Assembly (NCBI RefSeq): GCF_963675165.1
Contig: NC_087393.1
Coordinates: 1,265,002-1,329,001, forward strand
Length of the DNA stretch: 64,000 nucleotides
Direction of reading: 5' to 3'
DNA from: Halichondria panicea
Taxonomy: Eukaryota > Porifera > Demospongiae > Suberitida > Halichondriidae
Shown here: positions 34,806 to 48,000 of the stretch, piece by piece
Layout of the letters: each line of letters opens with the position of its first letter
Position numbering within the stretch: the stretch's first letter is position 1
Notes under the pieces: model-generated
Databases searched by the model: none
Told to the model about the DNA's origin: nothing
The model's input: the letters and a program-made list of their open reading frames with translations, nothing else
Made by a program: the position numbers and the translations under genes

Positions 34806-37105
34806 TGTGTAATTAGTTTGAATCAGTCTTGTTTTGTTTGTGCATTACACGCCCTTTTACCTGACACAATTTGATGTCTGGCGGAGTTCGGCGACTTACT
34901 CTAGCTATAGTATACATCTTTTTTCAATCTGTCTCTTGTGTCACATAATATATTTACATGCACATTCATGCGCTATATGCATGCATGTACTTTTTCATCT
35001 TGCATAAAAATTATTGCCCAAATAATATGCACTATAATATTGCATCGAAAACTGAAAGTGTACAAGTATGTACACAGGGCCAGAAGTGGTAGTTTACAGC
35101 TTGTAAACTATGTTTGTACTTGCGAGTGTACATCATAGTTTACAATGTTGTTGAATTTGAGTTCATCTACAATAGTTTCCTTCATAGTTTACAAAGAAAG
35201 TTGATAGTGTACAACGTATACAGTGGAACCGGCCCCTCTATAATGGATACCTTTGGGGAACAATATATAATATTTTGGCCTTTTTTTTTGTTGAGGGGTT
35301 GTTTTGTACATAAACTGTCATTTGGGACCTGGGTGCCTGGCCGTCTATATAGCAGCTGGCTTTTATTCGGAGATGGTTTTTAACAAAGATTCCACTGTAT
35401 AATTTATATATTACAAATTAAAGAAGATCGACACAGTTTATGGATTTTTGATGTTGTACACGTACATATACACTATATACAGTGTACATTAATTATCGTA
35501 CAGTGCATAATAAAACAAGATCAGGTGATTGCATACAGTGTATTGTGTACATGAATAATTATAATTATAGTCTACAGAAAGCGTGGCTATAAAAATGCTA
35601 AAAAGTACATTGTTCCAATTTAAATGACTATCTACTTTCCAAAGGAGTAAGGATTGGTGACTTTGAGCTGAGAAAACAAGCTTCTATTGGCTTCCCTACG
35701 TGGTGAGGAGATGGACCGGTGGGCGTCGCCCACTTCTGCCCCCCGGCCATCCGTGTCGTCCTTCATCAGAGTCTGCTGCATTATCTGCACATGAAGTACA
35801 AAGTAGTATAATTATTTTCAGGCATGAGCACTGAGTTATAATGTGTGTCCAGTGAATTTAGGTCAGCCACCATGCAGCACTGATTACACCTCCCTAAAGG
35901 CTTTGGGAGCAAAATAAAGTATTTCACTCGAGCCCTCAAGCTATTAAACGAAGCAACACATGTGCAGTGGAACCCCTCTTAATGCCAACTGTGTGCCCAT
36001 GCATGCAGGCACCCAGGTCCCAAGCGAACAGTGTGTGTACCATAATACTCACTTCTGTATAACAGTCTAAATTACATTGGTTCCCCTAAAGTCAGGGTGT
36101 CATACAGGGAATATCCCCCATATATATAGCTCCAATCCCCCCCCCCCTTAAAGTTTGCATTCAGGTACTAGTTGGGGTCCATAGCTGGCAATTTTACATA
36201 CTAACAGGGTATTGAAATAACAGTTGACATTTTTTAGCAAAATTTTCTAGTTACTTTTCTTATTTCCCCCAAAATCCTGTATGACACGTGTTCAAAGGAA
36301 TTCCACTGCATGTACAATGTACAAATTAATATTTAGCCTCTGCATATTACAAAAGGTTACCTTTGCGACGAGTGACTTGTTGAGGTCTCCCCTCATAGCC
36401 AGGATGGCAATGACATGACTAGACCTGACGTCAGGGTGCTTGGTAGACAGTGCCTGTGTGTGTGGGGGTGGTGTGTTGTGTAGTGTGGGGGTGGGAGGAT
36501 AACGTACGAAGATATCCATAGCAAGGAAGTCTGTTTTGGAAGTTATCAGTTCGGCCATCATTTCCAGACCTTGAGCATACTGTTAGAGTAGTAAAATAAA
36601 AACCACATTTATAGTGAATTAGCTAGTCCACTATGATAATTGCAGTGTTACTGCTATCGGTTCTCATACAAAGGTGTTCAGAATGTACTCAGTAAACTTG
36701 TGGTAATGAAGTGCATTACAAACCTAATACACATAAAGTACAATTTATTAAGCAAAATTACATGTGTACATGTATGTAGCAACATTTGGTGAACAACCAG
36801 TGTGCACTACAAAGGTCATAGGGTCCCTTCCAATCTCACCTTTGGGTTGGTGGCGTGGGAGAGTCTTTGAAATACGTTATTGATCCTCTTCACCTCATCT
36901 TTGATCATTTTGGCTGCTCTTTCTCTGTCCTTGTCCTTCTTAAAAACCATACGTCTGGGGGAGGTGTGTGTGTGGGGAGGAGGAGATGTTAAGACAATGA
37001 CATGGAAACAGGTGTCAATAAATTTGGCAAACATGTGACTACAGTGAAACCTCTTATAGAGACACTCCAACATACAGTGGCCGTATTAAAGAGATGTCGT
37101 GAGTT

Positions 37106-37112
37106 GTGTGTG

Positions 37113-37165
<53 letters not shown>

Positions 37166-37202
37166 GTGGTGTGTGTGTGCGTGTGTGTGTGTGTGTGTGT
37201 GT
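37106..37202. repeat. (GT)n microsatellite
   Basis: Counterpart of 11853-11962 in copy A. Confidence 0.95.
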
Positions 37203-37215
37203 ATTACTGCTGTAA

Positions 37216-38566
37216 CGCAATGCAGGTGCAAGTAATAATGGCTTCTATTGCCACTATATCAATTATTTCCCATTCCTTGGGTTGTTCTCTGGTGGTGGTT
37301 CTCTGGTGGAGGTAGTACCTACTGTAAAGTGGCACAATTAATGTACCGTATTTACTTGATTAAACGCTCGGGCATTTATTTCATATCGAAGTCTGTAGTT
37401 TGGCGTTTACGAAACGGGCGTTGTATAATTGTTATGTCGACTCTAAACTCTTGCACAGAGCAGCATCTTTTTGGCTGCTGCCACAGCTCTCAGCTTAAAT
37501 CTTAAGTAGCATACATGCATGTATATATAGTATACCTACATTGTATACTGTGGCAGATTAAAAGACACTTGTCTCTTTCTGTCTCCTATATACTGTAGAC
37601 AAACCAATACTTAGCAGAATCAACCTCCATGCATGTAGCTATGGGAGTAGTATCCACCATACAACATTGCAGGCATGCATGTGGATACACATCACGTGAT
37701 TTTGTTGTTGCTATACGCGCCGCAAAGCTTCAGTTCAGATCGGATTATGAGCAGCTTTCAACGCGTCACGAAAAGCTCATAACGCCATATTGTGAGCCTA
37801 TGATTTTTGGTACAAACGGCATTCCGCATAATTATATACACTCGTGGAAGGTTATATTTGTGTACTTATATATATAGTGATTTCAATCCGTGCCATAGCC
37901 TTGGTGTTCTCTGGTGGGAGGGTTCGTTATGGGAGGTTCCACTGTATATAATTATTAGCAAGGACTTATAAAGAGAAGAGAGCTATCATGTATATAATTA
38001 TGTATTGACCCATATATGGGTGACTGGATTAATGAGAGTCTACTGTAGAGGTTGACGTTACTTTAGAGGGGTTCATTAGGGGCGAGTGTAAGCGAGTCCC
38101 TACCTATAGTGCTCAACGTATTGTATATGTATATATAGCTATAAAATACAAAACATTCCTGCACTTTCATGCAGCCCACGCATTTCATGCCTGCAGAAGT
38201 TTTCTGGCATTCTACCATACCTTACACCACGTAACCGCAGCACCCTGGGAATAATATTTAATCCACAATGCAGACTGCAAAAAGAGCAAGACTATGCCGG
38301 ATTTTGCAGTCGTCAAAGAGCTAGTTTGAGCAACACGTCGACTCCTACAGATACTCAAGAGCCTCCTTGGTTCAGCGTTGGCCATTCGACGTCCCTTAGT
38401 TACTGAAGTTGCAAGCTCTTCTTGGATAAAACCACGCCCATGGACCCATGGAGGCTTAGCCATCTTATTGGAGAGCAGGTTCCGTGTTTCTGTGGTCGCT
38501 TTGGAGTCTTAGCACAGCTCTTTTCTCTTTGCTTACTTTCTTGAACGAATGAAAAAGCTTAAAAAA
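37216..38566. other. 1.35 kb insertion specific to EXOC3 copy B
   Basis: Copy A reads TGCTGTAAC|ACCTTGAAAACTG without a gap; copy B has ~1350 bp between the same words. The insert is AT-rich with repeated CTCTGGTGG phrases at ~37290-37312 and ~37910 and an 83-codon minus-strand frame (38212-38463) that I do not recognise. No clear terminal repeats. Confidence 0.7.
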
Positions 38567-38748
38567 CACCTTGAAAACTGTGTATGCCTTGGGGCTGTAT
38601 GCTATTTTTCTATGTATCGTACAGCTGTAGTGGTAACGTAAGTGTGGTATAACTATATGGCATTTTCATTGAATAGATTGTTGATTGCTCAAAATGAATA
38701 CAACTGACAGAGCTAATGAATATAACGCATGACATCTGCTGGTTTGTG

Positions 38749-40132
38749 TTAGCTATAGTTATCACGTAACAATGTGTCACACGTAATATTTTCAGGAAAG
38801 AATTCTTGTTCATGCATACGTAGTCTGAAATGTCCCACATAAGCAATGTTGCTATCAGGCGTACGTACTGCTTTCGCATTTTTGGTAAGGAGAAGAGCAG
38901 TGTGAATTGAAAGGCGAGTTGTTAAATGTGGTCTACAAGCAAATTTTGTATTCTTGGTGTCCCAGTGTTGTTTGACTTTGAGTAACTGTGTTACATTGCC
39001 ATCTTTAGCAAGTGATTTCGGTTGAGTTAGGCCACATTCTGGAAATAGACTCAACCAATGAAATGTAACTGTTGCTTGATTATTTTTTTGGTAAGAATCG
39101 GTTCAAATAGTAAAGAATAGAAGTCTCGTTTGGCAAACGCGGAATAAAAAAGTCATCAAGATCAAAAAAAAGTGCATATTCATATACTCCTTGGTAACGA
39201 TACAAGCAGTCATGACTGCTTAGAATTTGAGAACTATAGATAATCTGTCTCTCGTTGAAATAAGTTTTGCGGTAATCCACTCGAAGGAAACCTTCTTCAA
39301 TAAAGCCTTTGATAATTGTTGGATTTTCAGTGACATTCATGAACGTGTCATCAACATACATTTGGACCAGATCAACTCCAATAGTTTTTTGATACAAAAG
39401 CCACTCTTTCAGCCAAGGTGGTTTACCAAAGGCGTGTGTACACACAACCGTTTTTCCTTTACTATCTTTTCTTTTTGATAAGTACGTAATTTCAATAGTG
39501 ACTGTAGATATTTCATTTGAGTTTGGAGCTGGATGATAAGCAATAAAAGCCATGCTATCTTTATGGGCTTTAAGATCATAGCAAGTAATCATTATTTCCT
39601 CATGTGTTAGATATCCCCTGTTATCCCAAATCCAGCGGTAGTAAAGAGGTTGAACTTTGTATTTCTTGGCATCAATAGTGTCTACACCACAGCCTACGAT
39701 TAGCCTAAACTTACGTACATCATTAGAGACCTCAGCAAATATCACGGTAGAGTTTTTGTAACCATCCCTTGCTCGTGTGTCGATGTATGCTGAGCGAACA
39801 ACAAAGTCTACTGTTGGTGGTGTGTTCTTAGACGGTTTTTCAGTGACGGGTACCATTGGTGGTGTGTTCCTGGATGGCTTTTCAATAGATTCAGTGACGG
39901 GCCCATCGTAACCTGTAGTTTTTTCAAATTCCACTTCTGTTGATTTTGTCAGGTGTTTCCGATCCACTGTCAGATCAAACTGAAAGATATTTCCATTTTC
40001 TTGAACGAGAATGTTTACTTCTTTCTGGTCATGCTGAAAACTACTATGCCAGACTAGAAGAGCCGCGATGAAGAATAGGAACAAAATTATTTTTTTGAGC
40101 TTATACATGTACTTGAACAGTGAGCTACGCAT
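38749..40132 (-). pseudogene. GT92-family glycosyltransferase, copy B, one frame break
   Basis: Sister of 12166-13506. Begins MRSSLFKYMYKLKK at 40132, has the same signal anchor, a stem ~16 residues longer through a duplicated TEKPSxNTPPxV phrase, and the catalytic words CTHAFGKPPWLKEW, IGVDLVQMYVDD and ALFFDLDDFFIP. Unlike copy A the Cys at the stop position is intact, but a run of T at ~39083-39091 carries one extra base, shifting the frame after NRFLPK; the remaining ~100 codons (LFPECGLTQPK ... CDTLLRDNYS) are open in the next frame to 38749. Same strand as the host EXOC3 relic, in the same intron as in copy A. Absent from the intact EXOC3 copy. Confidence 0.85.
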
Positions 40133-40904
40133 GACTAGAAATTGTTTTGCTATCTTGTAACAATAACGTTTCAGAATACACTTATAGTTAGTTGGTGACT
40201 CCTTTGGAATACAAGAATGTAAGCTATAAAGTGTGCTGATCGAGCCACTAAAAGTGTGTTATACGATATGGTTGCAATGTAAGTCACACTAATGCATTCC
40301 TTGGCAACATAGGTACAACAAAATAACTTTGGGGCCTTATTATAACCTGGCTGAGGGTGATATAATAAACAGGTAAGTTTCACTGTATACAACAACAATA
40401 TGCGTGCTTACATGTGTTATAGACAGATGTTACACAACTCACTTCTGCATCATTGCCTGCATGTAACTGTTCATCACTCTGTGCTGCGACTCTAGGATCA
40501 CGTACGAATAGTATAGCTATACATGTGTTGAGCTCTTATCTTTGTATATAGAGAGGGATTCTAGACAGGCTAGACAAATTAGCTAGAGACAGGCTCCTAG
40601 CTAGAGGCAACAACAACTAGTTACCAACAAATTGACTTCAAAGTGTAGATTAACCAAATTCTTAGATCGAGGAGCAAAAACATATCAACTGACAATACAG
40701 GGTAAAACGAAGTTAAGGTGAAGTTAAGGTGAAGTGAGGCAAAAAAGGTAAACAAAACCTTAAATACGTGGAGCGGGCGGCCCCAGAGGCTCGCACACCA
40801 ACAAAGGGAGGAAGTGGAGCATTAACAATGAGAATGAGTGATATCAACATCAACATCAAATCATGGTTAAGGTAGTACATAACGTAAGGTGTTAATAAGG
40901 TTCT

Positions 40905-41730
40905 TATAATTATGCCTCGAGGCGTAGCCGCACGAGGGATACGGTAAAGCTGACTGTGTGTGTGTGTGTGTGTGTCTGTGTGTGTGTGTGTCTGTTCCAG
41001 CTGTAACTGCTCAACGGTTGCAATGCGACGAAAACTAACAGCTTCTATAGGCTTCTAGCCACGTTCTCTTGGATTTTGATTCGTGGATTAGCAAACTAAA
41101 GCTTCTTTCTCGAGTTATGGCTAGTTTGACTCACATTGAAGGCTGTTGCAGTCTCTTCAGAATCTTTCATAGCATCATCTGTCCGTACATACTTTCTATT
41201 CAACATATGAGTTAGCCTTGCACTAAAGCGCTAGCTTTTTGTTAGCTACAAGATCAAGACTAGCTAGCAGTAGCCATTGATCTGTTTGGACACACCCTTT
41301 ATTATTCCTGTGGATGTAATGCGCATGCGCGCTCATTCCCCACGTGTGAGAAACCAAGATCCAGATCCAGATCCTCCTGGCAGAATCATCTTTGTCTTGA
41401 GGGCCTGGTAAGCCACAAAACACTACCATATAACAATATAGATAACAATATGCATGTACACAGGTCTGATATTATATACACTGAACTACAGATCCTGGAA
41501 GAATCAATTTTCTTCTTTCTTGAGGTCCTGGTAAGCCACATAATACAATAAATAACAACAATAGATGCATGTAAATAAGTATTTTCTTCTCAGTGACTTT
41601 ATATAGGTAAGCTAACTTTAATATAAAATTCATTATAGAAACTAATATAACACTCTAATACTTTTGAGCGAAAGCAAAAACATGGCGAGAGGCATTAGCA
41701 CAGCGCCAGCTTGAACACTAGTTTGGTATA
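40905..41730 (+). repeat. Insertion of family P and a second repeat in copy B
   Basis: Copy A runs AAGGTTCTAATAGATG...TTTGGTATATTGA; in B about 0.8 kb separates AAGGTTCT from GTTTGGTATATTGA. The insert holds a full-looking family P unit (40912-41260; CCTCGAGGCGTAGCCGCACG, GT tract, CTTCTATAGGCTTCTAG) and, at 41655-41715, the CTTTTGAGCGAAAGCAAA...GCACAGCGCCAGC repeat. Confidence 0.75.
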
Positions 41731-43636
41731 TTGATACCTGCTCCTGGCATCTGGAAGAGGCAAACGATGAGAGAATGATCAGTGGAGGAGAGGAGGCATT
41801 AATAAAGATCAGGGAACGATACGAAAGATGAGAGAATAATTAAAAGGCAAACTAATTGTTGGGGAAATGGAGTGTACATATAGTTTTAATAAATGCAGCC
41901 AAGCACTTACGTTGCTTGCAGATCCTTCTCTATTGCTGGGTCAATGAGCTGCCCATAATTGTTGAAGTCAATATCCAGGGTCTCATTGAAAGACTCCCTG
42001 TGTGATGCGATGTAGTATATAGTCTGAGCATAATGATACACTGTCTGTATAACATACCTGACATCTCCGATCCAAATCATGATGGTGATAATTAATGTCT
42101 TTGGTATTGAGCCCCTTCTGAACACGCTCTGAGATCTGAGTATATAAACAAGAGATAAATAAGATAGAGCAACAGTAAAACAAGCAAGATGTACATACGT
42201 GCAGTAAGGTTATACTACTGTAACTTTTAAAGCCAAATTTTATAGCACAACCCACCCTCCTCCCAATAGTAGACTACAACTCCCACTCATCAGTTTAGAC
42301 TGCACCCCTCATCAGTTGGAATACATACTAGAGATTACACTACCCTCTCTCTATTCCCATTTAAACTATAACCCCTTCCTAATTAGACTACGACCCCTCT
42401 TTAGGTTAGACCACTCCCTATCACTCACCAGTTTGACGAGGCACTGATGGTACCACTTAATGAACTTGTCGAGTATGTCGTAGTGAGGAGGGAAACATTT
42501 GGTGCTGTGATTTTTGATGGCTTGCAAGTCGGTGTAGCAGAATGTTGCCACGGAGGTGAGGTACTCCACTAACCACGCCTTGTTCTCCATCTTCTCTTGT
42601 TCCCCCGGCTCTGAAGCTCCTCGAACCTGTGAGAGTGAAAGCAAGGAAGGAGCAAAGATATATGCATGTACATATACAATGTACATCTGAACCGAGGCAT
42701 ATTCAGTGATAGTAACTGTATTTAATATCTAGGACCACAATGCATATATACACAGGCTAATAATTGCTTACACATTAAAAGCTGCATGTACATACACCTA
42801 GATGGCTGCAATTAGAGCATACACTGTGCCGAAATCTAACAGGAAAATTCAGTGAACTCACTTATTGGAGATTGAAGTCTCCAGTATCTCCAAACACTTT
42901 TCCTTCCATTTCTTTGGTCTCCCTGGCAACTGAGAATGTGGAATGCTTTTCTCGTCGAGCATGTCTCTAATGAGAGCGTCTGTTTTCTCCTCCCTCTCAA
43001 TTATCCTGAGGGCGGTGACAAGCTTACGAGGCTCTCCCTCCACGAGGCCAGTTGTCTGGTGCATAATCAGCCACAGTTGCTGACCCAGGGAGCTCTAGTA
43101 GAGGTGGTTATTGTGTAATAATAATTCTAGCTCTTTGCATGGATACTACAGTGATGTGCCTAATTTTAAATCCTCAATCCAAAGGTACCGTAGTTAGTTT
43201 TTGTTGTTCTAATACAGCGGACACACACTGATGTTTTAATTTTACGTATACACATGTTCTGACAATACTTAGATACGTTCCCAAGCACCATAAAGTTGCA
43301 AGAGTTTTGCAGTTAGATAGCTCGATGATTAGCTAGTTTTTAGATACAATACTAAAAGTGATTACAAACTGTACATGCAATGCACACAAAATACATGAGG
43401 AAAAATAATCATTTCACCACCTCCATGCACCTACCCACATACCCCACACACCCCACACACCATATTGAAGCACTTCTGGATAGTGCAACTGTTCGCACAC
43501 TGTACTAGGTAGTTCACATGCAGCTGTATTACTGTTCAGACATCTCATGTGCACTATAAAGATCTGTTTCAATTATTTTTGCTGTGTCTGATAAATTAGA
43601 CCATTATGGCACTCAATTTTCAGCAAGAAAATACAA

Positions 43637-43707
43637 GGTCTTGCCGAAATTTGAACTCGGATCTTGAGATTCAAAGTCTCAGGTGCTAACCGTTACACCA
43701 CAGGACC
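43637..43707 (-). tRNA. tRNA-Gln (TTG), EXOC3 copy B
   Basis: 71 nt, anticodon TTG, T stem with one changed pair (CGAAATTTGAACTCGG on +), C-A mismatch in the acceptor stem. Sister of 17033-17103. Confidence 0.65.
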
Positions 43708-43786
43708 TTCATATGCGTTAGAGAGTGCTGCATTTCTAGATCCATATACCCAATTTTACAGCGAGGAAAAGCTGAATAAAATACAA

Positions 43787-43860
43787 GGTCTTAGCGAGAT
43801 TTTAACTCAGATCTTGAGATTCAAAGTCTCAAGTGCTGCTAACCGTTACACCACAGGACC
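43787..43860 (-). pseudogene. tRNA-Gln-like relic, EXOC3 copy B
   Basis: Same expanded D loop and damaged T arm as 17183-17256. Confidence 0.75.
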
Positions 43861-45057
43861 AACTACAAACATATAATTATATACACTCACTTCCTGTGGG
43901 CCTCCAGCAGTCGGCCGTCGGCTATGAGTTCCTTCGTTTCTGACACACTTGAGGACCGTTGAAGATGTTCTGGATGTGCACCTCTTCAGCTGCATAATTA
44001 TAGTGGGGGGGGAGTGAACTTTTTTCACAGGGAGATTTGAAGAAGTTGGCTCAAACTCTAGACTAACTTAAGGGACTCACTACTAAAGGATGCACAACCA
44101 TTTCACGTGTGAGATGGTAAGTGCGTCCTATCACTTCTACTGTCTGCCAATGACCACTTAATAATAATCTGAGGTGGCTCAATTGCATCATTTTGAAAGG
44201 ACCCAACGGCCACACCCCTCACCTGTTGGTGCTTCCTGCTGACGTCTCTTTGATAGGCGTGACGACCTTCGACAGGTCAGCACATTGTTGATATAGCTGC
44301 TCCACCTCTCCTATATTCAGACGTATAGTCTGCATCACTACACTCGCATCCTGGAGACTCTTGAGGCCTTTCTGTACCCCATCCAGCTGTGTCTGTACCG
44401 CATTCCTCAGCTGGGACTCAATGGTTGCCTGGGAATTTATATAGGGACAGTTACTTAGTTACCAAGCAATAAATGGGATCCCACTTACTATTAAAACCTG
44501 TCATCATGTAGACACACCTTCTTTCTGGCAATCTTTCTCTTGTATTGATTGAGCTGGTCTGGTTTCTACATACAAACAGATCGAAAGTATCGTGGCATAG
44601 TGAATGATATTTATCCAGCAAGGGAAAGGGTAGCACAATAATTATATAACTATTTTTCTTGACTGTTCTCTCGTATTATCGAAAAAAACCCCTCTATAAT
44701 AGTATAACGGATACCTTTGGGGAACAATTATATGTTTTGGCCTTTGTTGAGAGGTTGTTTTGTACACAAACTGTCATTGAGGACCTGGGTGCCTAGTCGT
44801 TATATATAGCAGCTGGCTTTTATTCGGAGATGGTTGTTCACAGAGATTCCACTGATTAAAGAAGATCGACACAGTTTATGGATTTTTGACGTTGTATACA
44901 TACATATAACATTAATTATCGTACGTTACATAAACAAGATCAGGTGATTGCATACAGTGTATTGTGTACATGAATAATTATAATTATATAGTCTACAGAA
45001 AGCGTGGCTATAAAAATGCTAAAAAGTACATTGTTCCAATTAATTTTAAATGACTAT

Positions 45058-48000
45058 CTACTTTCCGAAGAAGGAGTAAGGATTGGTGACTTTGAGCTGA
45101 GAAAACATGCTTCTATTGGCTTCCCTACGTGGTGAGGAGATGGACCGGTGGGCGTCGCCCACGTCTGCTCCCCGGCCATCCGTGTCGTCCTTCATCAGAG
45201 TCTGCTGCATTATCTGCACATGAAGTACAAAGTAGTATAATTATGTTCAGGCATGAGCACTGAGTTATAATGTGCGTCCAGTGAATTTAGGTCAGCCACC
45301 ATGCACAGAACTTCCCTTTAATATACACAGTATTACACCTCCCTAAAGGCTTTGGGAGCAAAATAAAGTATTTCGCTCGAGCCCTCAAGCTATTAAACGA
45401 AGCAACACATGTGCAGTGAAACCTCTCTTAATGCCAACTGTGTGCCCATGCATGCAGGCACCCAGGTCCTAAACAAACAGTGTGTGTACCATAATACCCA
45501 CTTCTGTACAACAGTCTAAATTACATTGGTTCCCCTAAAGTCAGGGTGTCATACAGGGGAAAGGGGGGATATCCCTCCCCTCCCTCCCTTAAAATTTGCA
45601 TTCAGGTACTAGTTGGGGTCCATAGCTGGCAATTTTTACATACTAACAGGGTATTGAAATAACAGTTGACCTTTTTTTAGCAAAATTTTCTAATTTCTCC
45701 CCTCTACTTCAACATCCTGTATGACACCCTGAAGGTGTTCAAAGGAATTCCACTGCATGTACAATGTACAAATTAAGATTTAGCCTCTGCATATTACAAA
45801 AGGTCACCTTTGCGACGAGTGACTTGTTGAGGTCTCCCCTCATAGCCAGGATGGCAATGACATGACTAGGCCTGACATCAGGGTGCTTGGTAGCCAGTGC
45901 CTGTGTGTGTGGGGACGGTGTGTTGTGTGTTGTGTGGTGTGGGGGTGGGAGGATAACGTACGGAGATATCCATAGCAAGGAAGTCTGTTTTGGAAGTTAT
46001 CAGTTCGGCCATCATTTCCAGACCTTGAGCATACTGTTAGAGTAGTAATGTACAATAAAAACCACATTTAGAGTGAATCAGCTAGTCTAAAAAGAGCACT
46101 ATGATAATTGTAGTTACTGTTAATGCAGACTATCGGTTCTCATACAAAGGTGTTCAGAGTGTACTCAGTAAACTTGTGGTAATGAATTGCATTACAAACC
46201 TAACACACATACAGAAAGTACAATTTATTAAAACATGTGTACAATGTATGTAGCAACATTTGGTGAACCACCAGTGTGCAATACAAAGGTCATAGGTCCC
46301 TTCTAAGCTCACCTTTGGGTTGGTGGCGTGGGAGAGTCTTTGAAATACGTTATTGATCCTCTTCACCTCATCTTTGATCATTTTGGCTGCTCTTTCTCTG
46401 TCCTTGTCCTTCTTAAACACCATACGTCTGGGGGAGGTGTTTGTGTGGGGAGGAGGAGATGTTAAAACAATGACATGGAAACAGGTGTCAATAAATTTGG
46501 CAAACATGTAACTACAGTGAAACCTCTTATAGAGACACTCCAACATACAGTGGCCGTATTAAAGAGATGTGTTATACGACCCAACAAGTATAGGGTTGCA
46601 ATGTAAGTCACACTAATTAATGCACTCCTTGGCAACATAGGTACAACAAAATAACTTTGGGGCCTTATTATAACCTGGCTGTACGGTGATATAATAAACA
46701 GGTACGTTTCACTGTATACAACAACAATGTGCGTGCTTACATGTGTTATAGACAGATGTTACACAACTCACTTCTGCATCATTGCCTGCATGTAACTGTT
46801 CATCACTCTGTGCTGTGACTCTACGATCACGTACGAATAGTAGCTATAGCAACAATCAACACAGTAACAGTAAGGCATGCAATTCGTCACTAATAACTTA
46901 CGCTGGTTTCAAGCAATTGAAGTCTTCATTGTAGTCGAGAATCGTACCCTCTGTTTTGCCAACCAGGTCACCAGGGTTACCAAACCTACAATTATCACAT
47001 GGTACATATTGAGTTGACAAGAGAATTGCTGACCATGCATCTTTGGTGAGGAGTCCCTGCAACAGGGGTTCAAGGTCCATGAACGCATCGTCCAAGATCA
47101 CAGTAGCGCTATAGGGGGTGGGAAAAGGTAATTGGGCCAGAATTAAAGTCTATAAAGTGAAACCTGTTTATCTTTGATTACCCTCAGTACAGTACACATA
47201 AGCAGGTCACCCTCTAAAATACAGCCAAGTTAATGGTAATGGGCCCATAGCATGTGTTTGGACATTTGTTAGGCCACCTAGCTAACTATTTATTCCAGCT
47301 CCACTTTTTGTCTGCCCAAGCTTGACCACTTAAGACAAGCTTCTACTACACCGTACATTAAATACGTCAATTTTTGACTGGACAACCACCAACCTGTCCC
47401 ACCCACCACACCACCCACCGACCATGTGTCCTACTGCATCAAGCTATGTACCCTAACCACCACACCACCCACCGACCATGTGTCCTACTGCATCAAGCTA
47501 TGTACCCTAACCACCACACCACCCACCGACCATGTGTCCTACTGCATCAAGCTATGTACCCTAACCACCACACCACCCACCGACCATGTGTCCTACTGCA
47601 TCAAGCTATGTACCCTAACCACCACACTCCCACTGACCATTGATGTCCCACGGCATCGAACTCCTCTGAGACCTTTTTGAACAGTCTCTCGTACTCAGCG
47701 TCGAGTACAGTCTCGTTCAACTCAAGACAGAATCGTTTCTGAAAGAACAAAATCCTTAATTTACAGTCCTTAATTTACAGTACGAATATACCTGGTTTAG
47801 AATGCGATGCTTTTTCTATTGCAAATTGAGAGTTTTCGCATAGGTCGCAAACAAAAGATTCGCAAAGGAGAAAGCATGCGCATACTTTTTATGCAATTCG
47901 CAATAATTAGAAACGCAATCAGGTTTGTAGCTTGTACCATGTCATTCAAAATTAATGTATCAACTATATAATTATATGCATTCGAAACCTGCATGGTATA

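Larger units (their letters stand above)
35632..44565 (-). pseudogene. EXOC3 (Sec6) decayed copy B
   Basis: Second EXOC3 copy. Remnants: exon 22 (35632-35784), 21 (36361-36453), 20 (36508-36579), 19 (36840-36954), 18 (40443-40478), 10 (41911-41997), 9 (42058-42135), 8 (42429-42626), 7 (42862-43094), 4 (43891-43989), 3 (44223-44428), 2 (44518-44565). Exons 1, 11-17, 5 and 6 are missing. Length changes against the intact copy include +4 (exon 9), +2 (8), -8 (4), +2 (3) and -9 (2). It shares with copy A the loss of exons 11-17, the 5' end point (GGGTAGCACAA) and the nested GT92 gene, so A and B descend from one already-deleted copy. Its left flank (35225-35630) matches 44690-45057. Confidence 0.88.

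Noticed and set aside
10357-44565. EXOC3 copies A and B as working alternative genes
   Set aside because: Several exons have lengths that break the frame, and seven or more exons are missing in each.
46772-46850. Frameshift in EXOC3 exon 18 of the intact copy
   Set aside because: An acceptor at GTAG|AGTC gives the wrong frame, but the next AG (CACAG|AGTGATG) restores phase on both sides, and all three copies agree.
46986-47033. 48 bp open stretch between EXOC3 exons 16 and 17 as coding
   Set aside because: It is in frame and open, but it has GT...AG ends and no counterpart in the family; retention would add 16 unmatched residues.
47374-47680. Repeated-peptide frame over the 54 bp minisatellite
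   Set aside because: 54 is divisible by three, so any open unit gives a repeated peptide; the region is an EXOC3 intron on the other strand.
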